Below, one piece after another: positions 1-5,896 of a DNA stretch of 13,845 nucleotides; position 1 is the first letter of the stretch; every line of letters begins with the position of its first letter. The stretch lies in contig JAQGKJ010000575.1 in NCBI GenBank assembly GCA_028290165.1, forward strand, positions 1 through 13,845, read 5' to 3'. The notes under the pieces were generated by a model, which was not told the origin of the DNA, searched no databases, and saw only the letters and a list, made by a program, of their open reading frames with translations. The stretch comes from Bradyrhizobium sp. GTDB lineage: Bacteria > Pseudomonadota > Alphaproteobacteria > Rhizobiales > Xanthobacteraceae. Both the position numbers and the translations under genes were made by a program.

Positions 1-51
1 GCGTCGGAGCCGCAAGCGGTGCCTGTGGACCATTGACTGAAGCAGCCGGGT

Positions 52-80
52 TCCCCACTTGCCGTACACTGGACTATAAT
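52..80 (+). promoter_or_regulatory. Possible sigma70-type promoter for the first operon
   Basis: A perfect TATAAT hexamer lies at 75-80, with a weak -35 (TTCCCC, 52-57) 17 bases upstream. Transcription would start near 87, about 25 bases before the preferred ATG at 112. If this is the promoter, the ATG at 79 sits inside the -10 box and cannot be the start codon. The -35 match is poor, so confidence rests on the -10 and its position. Confidence 0.3.
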
Positions 81-111
81 GAGCGGCGGATTCGCGCGCG
101 GGAGAGCATCG

Positions 112-414
112 ATGCCCAACGACACCCGGGAACTGCCGGCAGCCAATGACGGCCTCTCCCGCTTTCTTGGCGGCTCGCCGCTGACGGTGGCATTTCGGCT
201 GATCCTGCTGTCGATCCTGGTCGGCGTCGTGCTCGCAGCGATCGGCTTCGATCCCTGGAATATCCTCAACAGCATCCAGCTGTTGTTTCGGCGGCTGTGG
301 GATCTCGGCTTTGATGCCATCAACTGGCTGTGGCGCTACTTCCTGCTCGGCGCCGTGATCGTGATCCCGATCTGGCTATTGTCGCGGATGTTCGGCGCGC
401 CGCGCGGGCGATAA
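112..414 (+). CDS. Small inner-membrane protein, DUF6460-like
   Basis: A 100-residue protein of unknown function. It has a short polar N-terminus, then a conserved-looking FLGGSPL motif, a first hydrophobic segment (about residues 22-40) and a second one (about 72-90), ending in a basic tail (SRMFGAPRGR). The pattern resembles the DUF6460 family of small alphaproteobacterial membrane proteins, recognised from memory and not searched. The ATG at 112 is preferred over the in-frame ATG at 79: GGAGA at 101-105 is well spaced for it, and the upstream codons overlap a TATAAT box. The MATE gene follows within about 20 bases, so the two are probably co-transcribed. No catalytic motif is visible. A role in the membrane is all that can be inferred. 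Confidence 0.75.
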   Translation: MPNDTRELPAANDGLSRFLGGSPLTVAFRLILLSILVGVVLAAIGFDPWNILNSIQLLFRRLWDLGFDAINWLWRYFLLGAVIVIPIWLLSRMFGAPRGR

Positions 415-434
415 GGGTTCGTGCGCAGGTAACG

Positions 435-1751
435 TTGTTAGCTCCTCCACAAAAGGTCACGACCGCGCAGGTCTTCGCCATCGCATGCCCTGCGATGGTT
501 GCCAACCTGACGACGCCGCTGATCGGCATCGTCTCGACGATCGCGATCGGGCGGCTGGGCGATGCGACGCTGCTCGGCGGCGTCGCGATCGCGTCGGTGA
601 TTTTCGACTGCCTGTTCTGGCTGTTCGCGTTCCTGCGCATGAGCACGGTTGCCTTCACGGCTCAGGCGCTCGGCGCTGACGAGATGCAGGAATTGCGCGC
701 GCTGCTGATCCGGGGCTTTGTCATTGCCGCCCTGATCGGCGCGTGCCTCATTCTCCTGCAAGTACCGCTCGCCGCGATCCTGCTGGAAGCGATGGGCGGC
801 AGCGAGGGCGTCACCCGCGCGGCAAAGACCTACTTCACCATCCGGATCTGGTCGGCGCCGCTGGCGCTCGCCAATTATGTCGTGCTGGGCTGGTTGATCG
901 GACAAGCGCGCGCGAAGCTGGCGCTTGCCGTGCAGGTCGCGATCAACCTCATCAACATGGCGGCGACGGCGCTATTGGTGCTGATGCTGGACGCCGGTAT
1001 CGGCGGCGCGGCGACTGCCGCGGTCGTCGCCGAAGCTTCCGGGCTCGCGCTCGGCGTCCTGATCGCCCGACGTCTCACCAGCGGACAACCTCGCGTCCCC
1101 CGCGCCGCCCTGCTCGATCGCGGCAAGCTTCTGCGCATGCTCTCCGTCAATCGCGACATCATGATCCGCACGGCTTCCCTGATCGCCGTGTTTCTGTTCT
1201 TCACCGCGCAAGGCGCGCGCTCGGGTGACGTGACGCTCGCCGCCAATGCCGTCCTCAACAACTTCCTCTTGATCAGCGCGTTCTTTCTCGACGGGCTCGC
1301 CAACGCGGCCGAGCAGCTGTGCGGCCGCGCTTACGGCGCGCGCGACCGGGCCGGCTTCTCCAGCGCGGTCCGGCTGGTGATACTCTGGGGAGCGGCCTTC
1401 GCGCTTGCGGTGGCCGTTATTTTCGCGGTGTTCGGCCCCGGCCTGATCGACCTCATGACAGCAAGCCAGGACGTTCGCCACAGCGCACGCGCGTATTTGT
1501 GGTTCGTGGCGCTGTCTCCGCTGCTCGCCGTGTTCGCCTTCGGCTATGACGGCATCTTCATTGGCGCGACCTGGGCGCGCGAGATGCGCAACCTGATGAT
1601 GCTTTCACTTGTGATCTTCCTCGCCGCCTGGCTCATGCTGCGCTCGTTCGGCAATGCCGGGCTGTGGGGCGCCTTGCTGGTGCATTATGCCGCGCGCGGC
1701 GGGTTGCAGGCGCTGCGTTATCCGGCGATGCTGCGCGCGTCATTCCCTTAG
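435..1751 (+). CDS. MATE family multidrug/toxin exporter
   Basis: An integral membrane antiporter of the MATE family (NorM/DinF type), which exports cationic or organic compounds in exchange for Na+ or H+. About twelve hydrophobic segments fall into two similar halves. The first half opens with AMVANLTTPLIGIVSTIAIGR and contains MSTVAFTAQALG, the family's usual helix 1-2 region. The second half carries the matching FFLDGLANAAEQLCGRAYGA. The start is uncertain. The open frame extends up to an ATG at 330, but that would overlap the preceding gene by 85 bases. A TTG at 435, with AGGT just upstream, gives 438 residues, close to the family norm; the next ATG (495) would cut into helix 1. The MBL-fold gene starts 13 bases after the stop, suggesting one operon. 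The substrate cannot be read from the sequence. Confidence 0.88.
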   Translation: MLAPPQKVTTAQVFAIACPAMVANLTTPLIGIVSTIAIGRLGDATLLGGVAIASVIFDCLFWLFAFLRMSTVAFTAQALGADEMQELRALLIRGFVIAALIGACLILLQVPLAAILLEAMGGSEGVTRAAKTYFTIRIWSAPLALANYVVLGWLIGQARAKLALAVQVAINLINMAATALLVLMLDAGIGGAATAAVVAEASGLALGVLIARRLTSGQPRVPRAALLDRGKLLRMLSVNRDIMIRTASLIAVFLFFTAQGARSGDVTLAANAVLNNFLLISAFFLDGLANAAEQLCGRAYGARDRAGFSSAVRLVILWGAAFALAVAVIFAVFGPGLIDLMTASQDVRHSARAYLWFVALSPLLAVFAFGYDGIFIGATWAREMRNLMMLSLVIFLAAWLMLRSFGNAGLWGALLVHYAARGGLQALRYPAMLRASFP

Positions 1752-1764
1752 AGGAACCGGACCG

Positions 1765-2499
1765 ATGCAACTGCGATTTGTCGGCTGCGGCGATGCGCTG
1801 GGTTCCGGCGGCAGGTCAAACACCTGCTTTCATGTCACCGGCAGCCACGTCAATTTCCTGATCGATTGCGGCGCCTCGTCGCTGCCGGCCCTGAAGCGGC
1901 TCGGCATCGCGCGCGAGGACATCGACCTCATCCTCATCACGCATTTTCACGGCGACCATTTCGGCGGACTGCCGTTCCTGCTGCTCGACGCCCAGTTCAC
2001 GCGCCGGACCCGGCCACTGGTGATCGCCGGACCCGAAGGCATCGGGACCCGGCTGACGCAGGTGATGGAAGCGCTGTTTGAGAATTCATCGAAAACAAAA
2101 CAGCGTTTTGATCTTTCGCTCGTTGCACTCAGGCCTGAGGAAACGCGCACCTTCGGCGCGGTAAAGATCACGCCGTTTCCGGTGGTGCACGGGGAATCCG
2201 GCGGGCCGTTTTTGGCCTATCGCGTCGAGGCTGGGGGCCGCGTCATCGCCTATAGCGCCGACACCGAATGGACGGAGACGCTGGTCCCCTTGGCGCGCGA
2301 TGCCGACCTGTTCATCGCGGAAGCCTATTATTACGACAAGGTGGTGAAGAACCACCTCAGCCTGAAGACGCTGGAGGCACATCTGCCCGAGATAAACCCG
2401 AAGCGGCTGGTGCTCACCCATATGAGCGACGACATGCTGGGCCGGCTGGATACGCTCAGCTACACCGCGGCAAGCGACGGCATGGTCATCGAGGTCTAG
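1765..2499 (+). CDS. MBL-fold metallo-hydrolase, RNase Z-like
   Basis: A 244-residue metallo-beta-lactamase-fold hydrolase. The metal site is complete: THFHGDH gives His60, His62, Asp64 and His65, followed by His142 (VVHGESGG), Asp166 (YSADTEW) and His219 (LTHMSDD). The order and spacing, plus a KNHLS motif near 195-199, resemble RNase Z-like members more than lactamases or glyoxalases. The protein lacks the long exosite arm of true tRNase Z, so tRNA 3' processing should not be assumed; a small-molecule ester or phosphodiester substrate is as likely. The ATG at 1765 has GAGGAA about ten bases upstream, overlapping the end of the MATE gene. No signal peptide is seen, so it should be cytoplasmic. 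Its TAG stop lies in the CTAG that also ends pyrD on the other strand. Confidence 0.9.
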   Translation: MQLRFVGCGDALGSGGRSNTCFHVTGSHVNFLIDCGASSLPALKRLGIAREDIDLILITHFHGDHFGGLPFLLLDAQFTRRTRPLVIAGPEGIGTRLTQVMEALFENSSKTKQRFDLSLVALRPEETRTFGAVKITPFPVVHGESGGPFLAYRVEAGGRVIAYSADTEWTETLVPLARDADLFIAEAYYYDKVVKNHLSLKTLEAHLPEINPKRLVLTHMSDDMLGRLDTLSYTAASDGMVIEV

Positions 2500-3593
2500 C
2501 TGACCGGCCAGTCTTCGGCGGTGATGGTCGCGGCATCGGCGCCGACGATCTCCGACAGCGAGTCGCGCCCCGTTCGCAACAGCGTCGAGGCGAGATCATT
2601 CTTGATATCGTCAACCAGCCCAAGGCCTTTGTAGATCAGCGCCGAATAAAGCTGGATCAGGCTGGCGCCGGCGCGGATTTTTGTCAGTGCCGCGCCGCCG
2701 CTATCGATGCCGCCGACGCCTATCAGGGGAAACGCGCCCTCGGCGCGCACATAGGTCTCGGCCACCATCCGCGTCGACAGCCGAAACAGCGGCCTTCCCG
2801 ACAATCCGCCCTGCTCCCTGGCGCGCGCCAGTTCGCGCAAGGTCGAGGGCCGCGCCAAGGTGGTGTTGGCCACGATCATGCCGTCGACGCGGCGCGAGCG
2901 GGCGATGTGGACGACATCGTCGAGCTCGGCGAGACTGAGATCCGGCGCGATTTTCAGCAGCACCGGCGAGTCGCCGGCATTCTGGCGCACCCGCTCGCGG
3001 GCGTCGATCACCTTGGCCAGCAGATCGTCGAGGGCTGCAGCGTGCTGCAGGTTGCGCAGGCCTGGCGTATTCGGCGAGGAGACGTTGACGGTGAAATAGC
3101 TCGCCACCGGCGCGAACGCTTCGATCAGTTTCACGTAATCGGCGATGCGATCGGCGGAATCCTTGTTGGCCCCGACGTTGACGCCGAGGATACCGGTCAG
3201 ATGCGCGCGCCCGGCCAGCCGCCGCAGCACCGCTTCCGCGCCGTCATTGTTGAAGCCCAGCCGGTTGATCACCGCCTCGTCGCGCTCGAGCCGAAACAGC
3301 CGCGGCCGCGCATTGCCACCTTGCGGCTTCGGCGTCACGGTCCCGATCTCAACAAAACCGAAGCCGAGACGCAGCAATGCATCCGGCACCTCCGCGTTCT
3401 TGTCGAAGCCTGCGGCCAAGCCGACCGGATTGGGAAAATTCAGGCCGAACGCCCGCACCGCCAGTTTTGCATCGTCCGGCCGCGGCCGCGTCGGCGGCAG
3501 CAGCCTCAGGCCCTGGACCGCCAGGCGGTGCGCGTCTTCCGGATCGAACCAGCGCAATAGCGGCAGCGAGAAGGCATCGAAAGCGCGGATCAC
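2496..3593 (-). CDS. pyrD: Dihydroorotate dehydrogenase (quinone), class 2
   Basis: The fourth step of pyrimidine synthesis: oxidation of dihydroorotate to orotate with FMN, passing electrons to membrane quinones. The 365 residues fit class 2. The N-terminal membrane-associating segment (LLRWFDPEDAHRLAVQGL, about 12-29) precedes the barrel. The FMN/substrate motifs are present: GLAAGFDKN (58-66), NRLGFNNDG (110-118), VNVSSPNTPGLR (169-180, with the class 2 catalytic serine), ANTT and IGVGGIDSG. The GTG start at 3593 overlaps the upstream DUF952 stop in a GTGA, so translation is probably coupled. An open frame continues far upstream, but it only overlaps DUF952 out of frame and is not used. 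The gene ends tail to tail with the MBL-fold gene, leaving no room for a terminator between them. Confidence 0.97.
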   Translation of the reverse strand: MIRAFDAFSLPLLRWFDPEDAHRLAVQGLRLLPPTRPRPDDAKLAVRAFGLNFPNPVGLAAGFDKNAEVPDALLRLGFGFVEIGTVTPKPQGGNARPRLFRLERDEAVINRLGFNNDGAEAVLRRLAGRAHLTGILGVNVGANKDSADRIADYVKLIEAFAPVASYFTVNVSSPNTPGLRNLQHAAALDDLLAKVIDARERVRQNAGDSPVLLKIAPDLSLAELDDVVHIARSRRVDGMIVANTTLARPSTLRELARAREQGGLSGRPLFRLSTRMVAETYVRAEGAFPLIGVGGIDSGGAALTKIRAGASLIQLYSALIYKGLGLVDDIKNDLASTLLRTGRDSLSEIVGADAATITAEDWPVS

Positions 3594-3934
3594 GGCGCTA
3601 ACTCCGGGATGTCGTGAGTGCCGTCGGACCGCGCCGGCATGTCGCACACCGCGATGACCGCGCCGAGATCGAGTTCGCCATAGAGATGCGGAAACAGCTC
3701 GTCGTTGCGCGAGCGTTCCCAGCGCAGCCGCTCGCCCAGCGCGTCGGCATCGACCTCGATCAGGAACAACCCCCTCTCGCCGGCAAAATGCTTCCTCGCC
3801 GTCTCCGCCACCTGCGAGGCGAGAGAGAAGTGAATAAAGCCGTCGCGCGCGTCGTCGGCGCTGCCGCGGTACACCCCTTGCCGCTCGGCCTCGCGCCAGG
3901 CCGAAGCGGAACAAATTTTGTAGATGCTGGGCAC
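3590..3934 (-). CDS. DUF952 family protein
   Basis: A 114-residue cytoplasmic protein of the DUF952 family. It begins with the typical IYKICSASAWREAE stretch and contains DGFIHFSLASQVAETARKHF (about 31-50) and LFLIEVDADAL, all characteristic of the family. It also has the late RNDELFPHLYGELDL motif. The biochemical function is not established; the fold is related to ADP-ribosyltransferase-like proteins, but no NAD-binding function should be assumed. The start codon is GTG at 3934; a weak AGGA lies about eleven bases upstream. Its TGA overlaps the pyrD GTG by four bases. The pairing with pyrD is a recurring arrangement in this bacterial group, which suggests co-expression, but no known role in pyrimidine synthesis follows from it. 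Confidence 0.9.
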   Translation of the reverse strand: MPSIYKICSASAWREAERQGVYRGSADDARDGFIHFSLASQVAETARKHFAGERGLFLIEVDADALGERLRWERSRNDELFPHLYGELDLGAVIAVCDMPARSDGTHDIPELAP

Positions 3935-3978
3935 GTGCGCCGGAGTCCTGCTTGTTGCTTGAGTCTCTTGGGCTTTTC

Positions 3979-3991
3979 CCGGAATTTCCGG
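3979..3991. repeat. Short inverted repeat upstream of DUF952-pyrD
   Basis: CCGGAA (3979-3984) and TTCCGG (3986-3991) form a six-base dyad with one central base. It lies 45-57 bases upstream of the DUF952 start, in the divergent gap shared with the S24 regulator. It could be an operator half of that region, but in GC-rich DNA a dyad of this size can arise by chance. Confidence 0.3.
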
Positions 3992-4059
3992 ATCTCGCGC
4001 CGACCGTATCGGCGCACTCCGCGCACTTCAAGGGTCGCATTCAGGCAGCTGCGACACGA

Positions 4060-4089
4060 TTGCGAAACCCGCTCGATTGCGGCAATAAT
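4060..4089 (+). promoter_or_regulatory. Possible promoter and operator of the S24 regulator
   Basis: TTGCGA (4060-4065) and AATAAT (4084-4089), 18 bases apart, make a plausible sigma70 promoter starting near 4096, about 18 bases before the ATG at 4114. The octamer CGATTGCG occurs twice in direct orientation, at 4057-4064 and 4074-4081, 17 bases apart. One copy covers the -35 and the other lies just upstream of the -10. This is where an autoregulating repressor would bind, but no binding data can be read from sequence. Confidence 0.33.
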
Positions 4090-4113
4090 TCCTAAATCCC
4101 GACAGGCTGAACC

Positions 4114-4767
4114 ATGGCCAAACAGCCAAAAGCACAGAGGATGCTGACCCACGGCCAGATCTGGACCGCGCTGGACCGGCTTGCCGAACGCTCCGGATTA
4201 TCGCCTTCGGGGCTCGCCAAACGCGCCGGGCTCGATCCCACCACCTTCAACAAATCCAAACGCATCACCCCCGAGGGCCGCGAACGCTGGCCTTCCACCG
4301 AATCGGTGGCCAAGGCGCTCGCCGCGACCAACAGCTCCATCGACACTTTCGTGCAGCTGATCGGCGACGGCGCGTGGGCGGCCCAGTCGGTGCCGCTGCT
4401 CGGCTTCGCCCAGGCGGGCGCCGACGGATCTTTCGACGACAGCGGTTTTCCAAGCGGCAAGGGCTGGGATAAAGCGGCGCTGCCGTCAGCCCATGACGAG
4501 CATGCTTATGCGCTGGAGATTTCCGGCGACCAGATGAAGCCCGTCTATCGCGACGGCGACATCATCGTGGTGTCACCGGGCACGCCGATCCGGCGCGGCG
4601 ACCGCGTGGTGGTGAAGACGCAAGCCGGCGAGGTGATGGTCAACGAGCTGAAGCGCCGGACTGCGAAAACGCTGGAGCTGCAATCGCTCAATCCGAGCCA
4701 GCCCGACCGCACGCTGGCGGCTGCTGACGTCGAATGGATCGCGCGGATCGTCTGGGCGAGCCAGTAG
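4114..4767 (+). CDS. LexA/CI-like regulator, S24 domain without catalytic dyad
   Basis: A 217-residue transcription regulator with an N-terminal helix-turn-helix (about residues 16-75; SGLAKRAGLDPTTFNKSKR is the turn and recognition helix) and a C-terminal S24/LexA-like domain (about 92-215). In LexA, Ser119 and Lys156 carry out self-cleavage at Ala84-Gly85. The matching places here are Ala101-Gly102 (GFAQAGADG), Gln140 (SGDQMKP, where GDSM is usual) and Asn177 (EVMVNELK, where a Lys is usual). The Gln140-Asn177 distance of 37 equals that of Ser119-Lys156, so the alignment is firm. The protein therefore probably cannot cleave itself and may act as a constitutive repressor or sense a ligand. 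The ATG at 4114 has only a weak ribosome site; the next Met (4141) has GAGG too close to it. It is a single-gene unit. Confidence 0.88.
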   Translation: MAKQPKAQRMLTHGQIWTALDRLAERSGLSPSGLAKRAGLDPTTFNKSKRITPEGRERWPSTESVAKALAATNSSIDTFVQLIGDGAWAAQSVPLLGFAQAGADGSFDDSGFPSGKGWDKAALPSAHDEHAYALEISGDQMKPVYRDGDIIVVSPGTPIRRGDRVVVKTQAGEVMVNELKRRTAKTLELQSLNPSQPDRTLAAADVEWIARIVWASQ

Positions 4768-4775
4768 GCACCAAA

Positions 4776-4866
4776 CCGTCATTGCCGGGCGTGACCCGGC
4801 AATCCATCGATCCACAAGAGTCCTGTGAAGAATGATGGATGCGCGGGTCAAGCCCGCGCATGACGA
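4776..4866. repeat. REP-like palindromic element, long form (three stems)
   Basis: A 91-base intergenic palindrome between two converging genes. CGTCAT (4777-4782) pairs with ATGACG (4860-4865) at the ends. Inside are a stem TTGCCGGG/CCCGGCAA (4782-4789/4795-4802), a stem ATGCGCGGG/CCCGCGCAT (4839-4847/4853-4861), and a middle pairing CCATC/GATGG (4804-4808/4834-4838), giving a cloverleaf-like fold. Sequences of this kind are familiar from many Bradyrhizobium and Rhodopseudomonas intergenic regions. It may help end both converging transcripts. Translations through it give spurious ORFs. Confidence 0.85.
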
Positions 4867-4884
4867 GATGAGCAAATCGCCGAG

Positions 4885-5667
4885 CTACGACGCGTAATCC
4901 GGCTCCTTGCGGTCGAGGACGCGCTTCAATGCGTCGAAGTGGCGCTGGGCCGGGGTTGGACCCTCGTAGAGACCGGCCCCGCCGATGTCGCGCTTGGTCT
5001 TTTCGACCACGGCTTCAGGGAGCTGTTTTAAGGGCTGTCCCGTCCACATCGCGTAGATCTGAACCTGCGCCGCGCGTTCGATGTAATAAAGCCGGTCATA
5101 GGCATCCGCGACCGTGCTGCCGACCGTGCTGATCCCATGATTGGCCATGAACAACACGCTCTTGTCGCCGATCACCTTTGCAAGGCGAGCGCCTTCGGCG
5201 GGATCGAGCGCCGGGCCGGCGTATTCGTCATCATAGGCAATCTCGCCCATCATCCCGACCTCGGTCTGGCCGATCTCCTTGATGCGCGGGTCCTCCAGAC
5301 GCGTCAGCGCGCTCGCATAGGGCATGTGGGTATGGAACACCGCCTTGGCCTGCGGCAGCGCCTTGTGGATCGGCGCATGGATGCAGTAGCAGGAGCGTTC
5401 GACGTCGCCGGCGCCGCGCTTGCTCTTGCCGTCGTCGATGCCGACTTCCATGAAGCAAGAGGCCGTCACCTCGGACCAATGCGTCCCGAACGGGATCTGG
5501 TAGTAGCGGTCGCTGCGGCCCGGCACCACGAGGGTCAGGTGATTGAAGATTCCCTCGCTGAAACCGTGCATGTAGGCCAGCCGGTGCGCAGCCGCGAGAT
5601 CGACCCGCGCCTGCCACTCCTCGGCGCTGTAATCTCCAAGCGTTTGCGGCGAAACCCTGAACTGCAT
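4885..5667 (-). CDS. Class II aldolase/adducin family protein
   Basis: A 260-residue protein of the class II aldolase/adducin fold (relatives: L-fuculose-1-phosphate aldolase, ribulose-5-phosphate epimerase, adducin heads). The zinc ligands are visible: His112 and His114 in FHTHMPYASALT and His177 in MANHGIST. The catalytic glutamate of fuculose aldolase lies 19 residues before the first zinc His. Here that place is Cys93 (RSCYCIH), so classic aldolase chemistry is doubtful; adducin-like members often lack this Glu. The substrate is unknown. The ATG at 5667 has GGGAG eight bases upstream. The protein is cytoplasmic, with no signal peptide. The gene stands between two palindromic elements, 229 bases downstream of lysK on the same strand, and probably has its own promoter. 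Confidence 0.9.
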   Translation of the reverse strand: MQFRVSPQTLGDYSAEEWQARVDLAAAHRLAYMHGFSEGIFNHLTLVVPGRSDRYYQIPFGTHWSEVTASCFMEVGIDDGKSKRGAGDVERSCYCIHAPIHKALPQAKAVFHTHMPYASALTRLEDPRIKEIGQTEVGMMGEIAYDDEYAGPALDPAEGARLAKVIGDKSVLFMANHGISTVGSTVADAYDRLYYIERAAQVQIYAMWTGQPLKQLPEAVVEKTKRDIGGAGLYEGPTPAQRHFDALKRVLDRKEPDYAS

Positions 5668-5735
5668 GGGTATGCTCCCTTGTTGTCGTCCGCACCCGCT
5701 TCAGTGGGCTTGGATCGTTTCTTGTTGTACAGGGC

Positions 5736-5764
5736 ATTGTAGCGCATTTTAACGCCGCCGTCAT
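5736..5764 (-). promoter_or_regulatory. Possible promoter of the class II aldolase gene, -35 in repeat edge
   Basis: On the minus strand TACAAT (5741-5736) lies exactly 17 bases downstream of ATGACG (5764-5759), which matches four of six bases of the -35 consensus. ATGACG is the outer edge of the palindromic element at 5758-5818, so the repeat may supply the -35 box. The predicted start is near 5729, a 60-base leader before the ATG at 5667. Confidence 0.33.
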
Positions 5765-5818
5765 TGCCGGGCTTGACCCGGCAAGATCGATGCGCGGGTC
5801 AAGCCCTAGCGTGACGAG
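5758..5818. repeat. REP-like palindromic element, short form
   Basis: A 61-base relative of the element at 4776-4866. The same edge CCGTCATTGCCGGG begins it, with the stem TTGCCGGG/CCCGGCAA (5764-5771/5777-5784) and loop CTTGA. The second stem (GCGCGGG, TCAAG, CCCTAGC) has two mismatches, the closing side reads GTGACGAG, and the middle stem of the long form is missing. It lies between lysK and the aldolase gene. Confidence 0.8.
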
Positions 5819-5860
5819 CATTGCTTATTCATGCATGCGTATCGCGGCACGACGTGGGCA

Positions 5861-5883
5861 CCTTCTCCCACAAGGGGAGAAGG
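5861..5883. repeat. Hairpin downstream of lysK (CCTTCTCCC type)
   Basis: CCTTCTCCC (5861-5869) and GGGAGAAGG (5875-5883) form a perfect nine-base stem with a five-base loop, 14 bases past the lysK stop on the minus strand. It resembles another common rhizobial intergenic hairpin. There is no T-run on either side, so it is not a classical intrinsic terminator, though it could protect the lysK mRNA 3' end. Confidence 0.65.
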
Positions 5884-5896
5884 GAAGTAGCCGCCC

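Noticed and set aside
1..78. Possible end of an upstream gene (frame 1 is open to a TGA at 34-36)
   Set aside because: Only eleven codons are visible and they show no recognisable protein; nothing supports coding.
330..434. Longer N-terminus for the MATE exporter from the ATG at 330
   Set aside because: It would overlap the preceding membrane protein gene by 85 bases and encode an Arg-rich stretch unlike the family; 438 residues from 435 is the normal length.
3594..4040. N-terminal extension of pyrD on the minus strand
   Set aside because: It lies in another frame of the DUF952 gene, is Arg-rich and has no family similarity; the GTG at 3593 gives the proper class 2 start.
4768..4875. Minus-strand ORF across the gap after the S24 gene
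   Set aside because: It is a translation of the palindromic element (typical phrases such as GLTRAS and SRPAMT) and of the antisense of a real gene.
4776..5883. Several spaced repeats suggesting a CRISPR array
   Set aside because: The copies are palindromic, of different length, far apart and separated by whole genes; no regular spacers or cas genes.
5861..5883. Intrinsic terminator of lysK
   Set aside because: A strong stem but no T-run on either strand, so it is listed only as a hairpin repeat.
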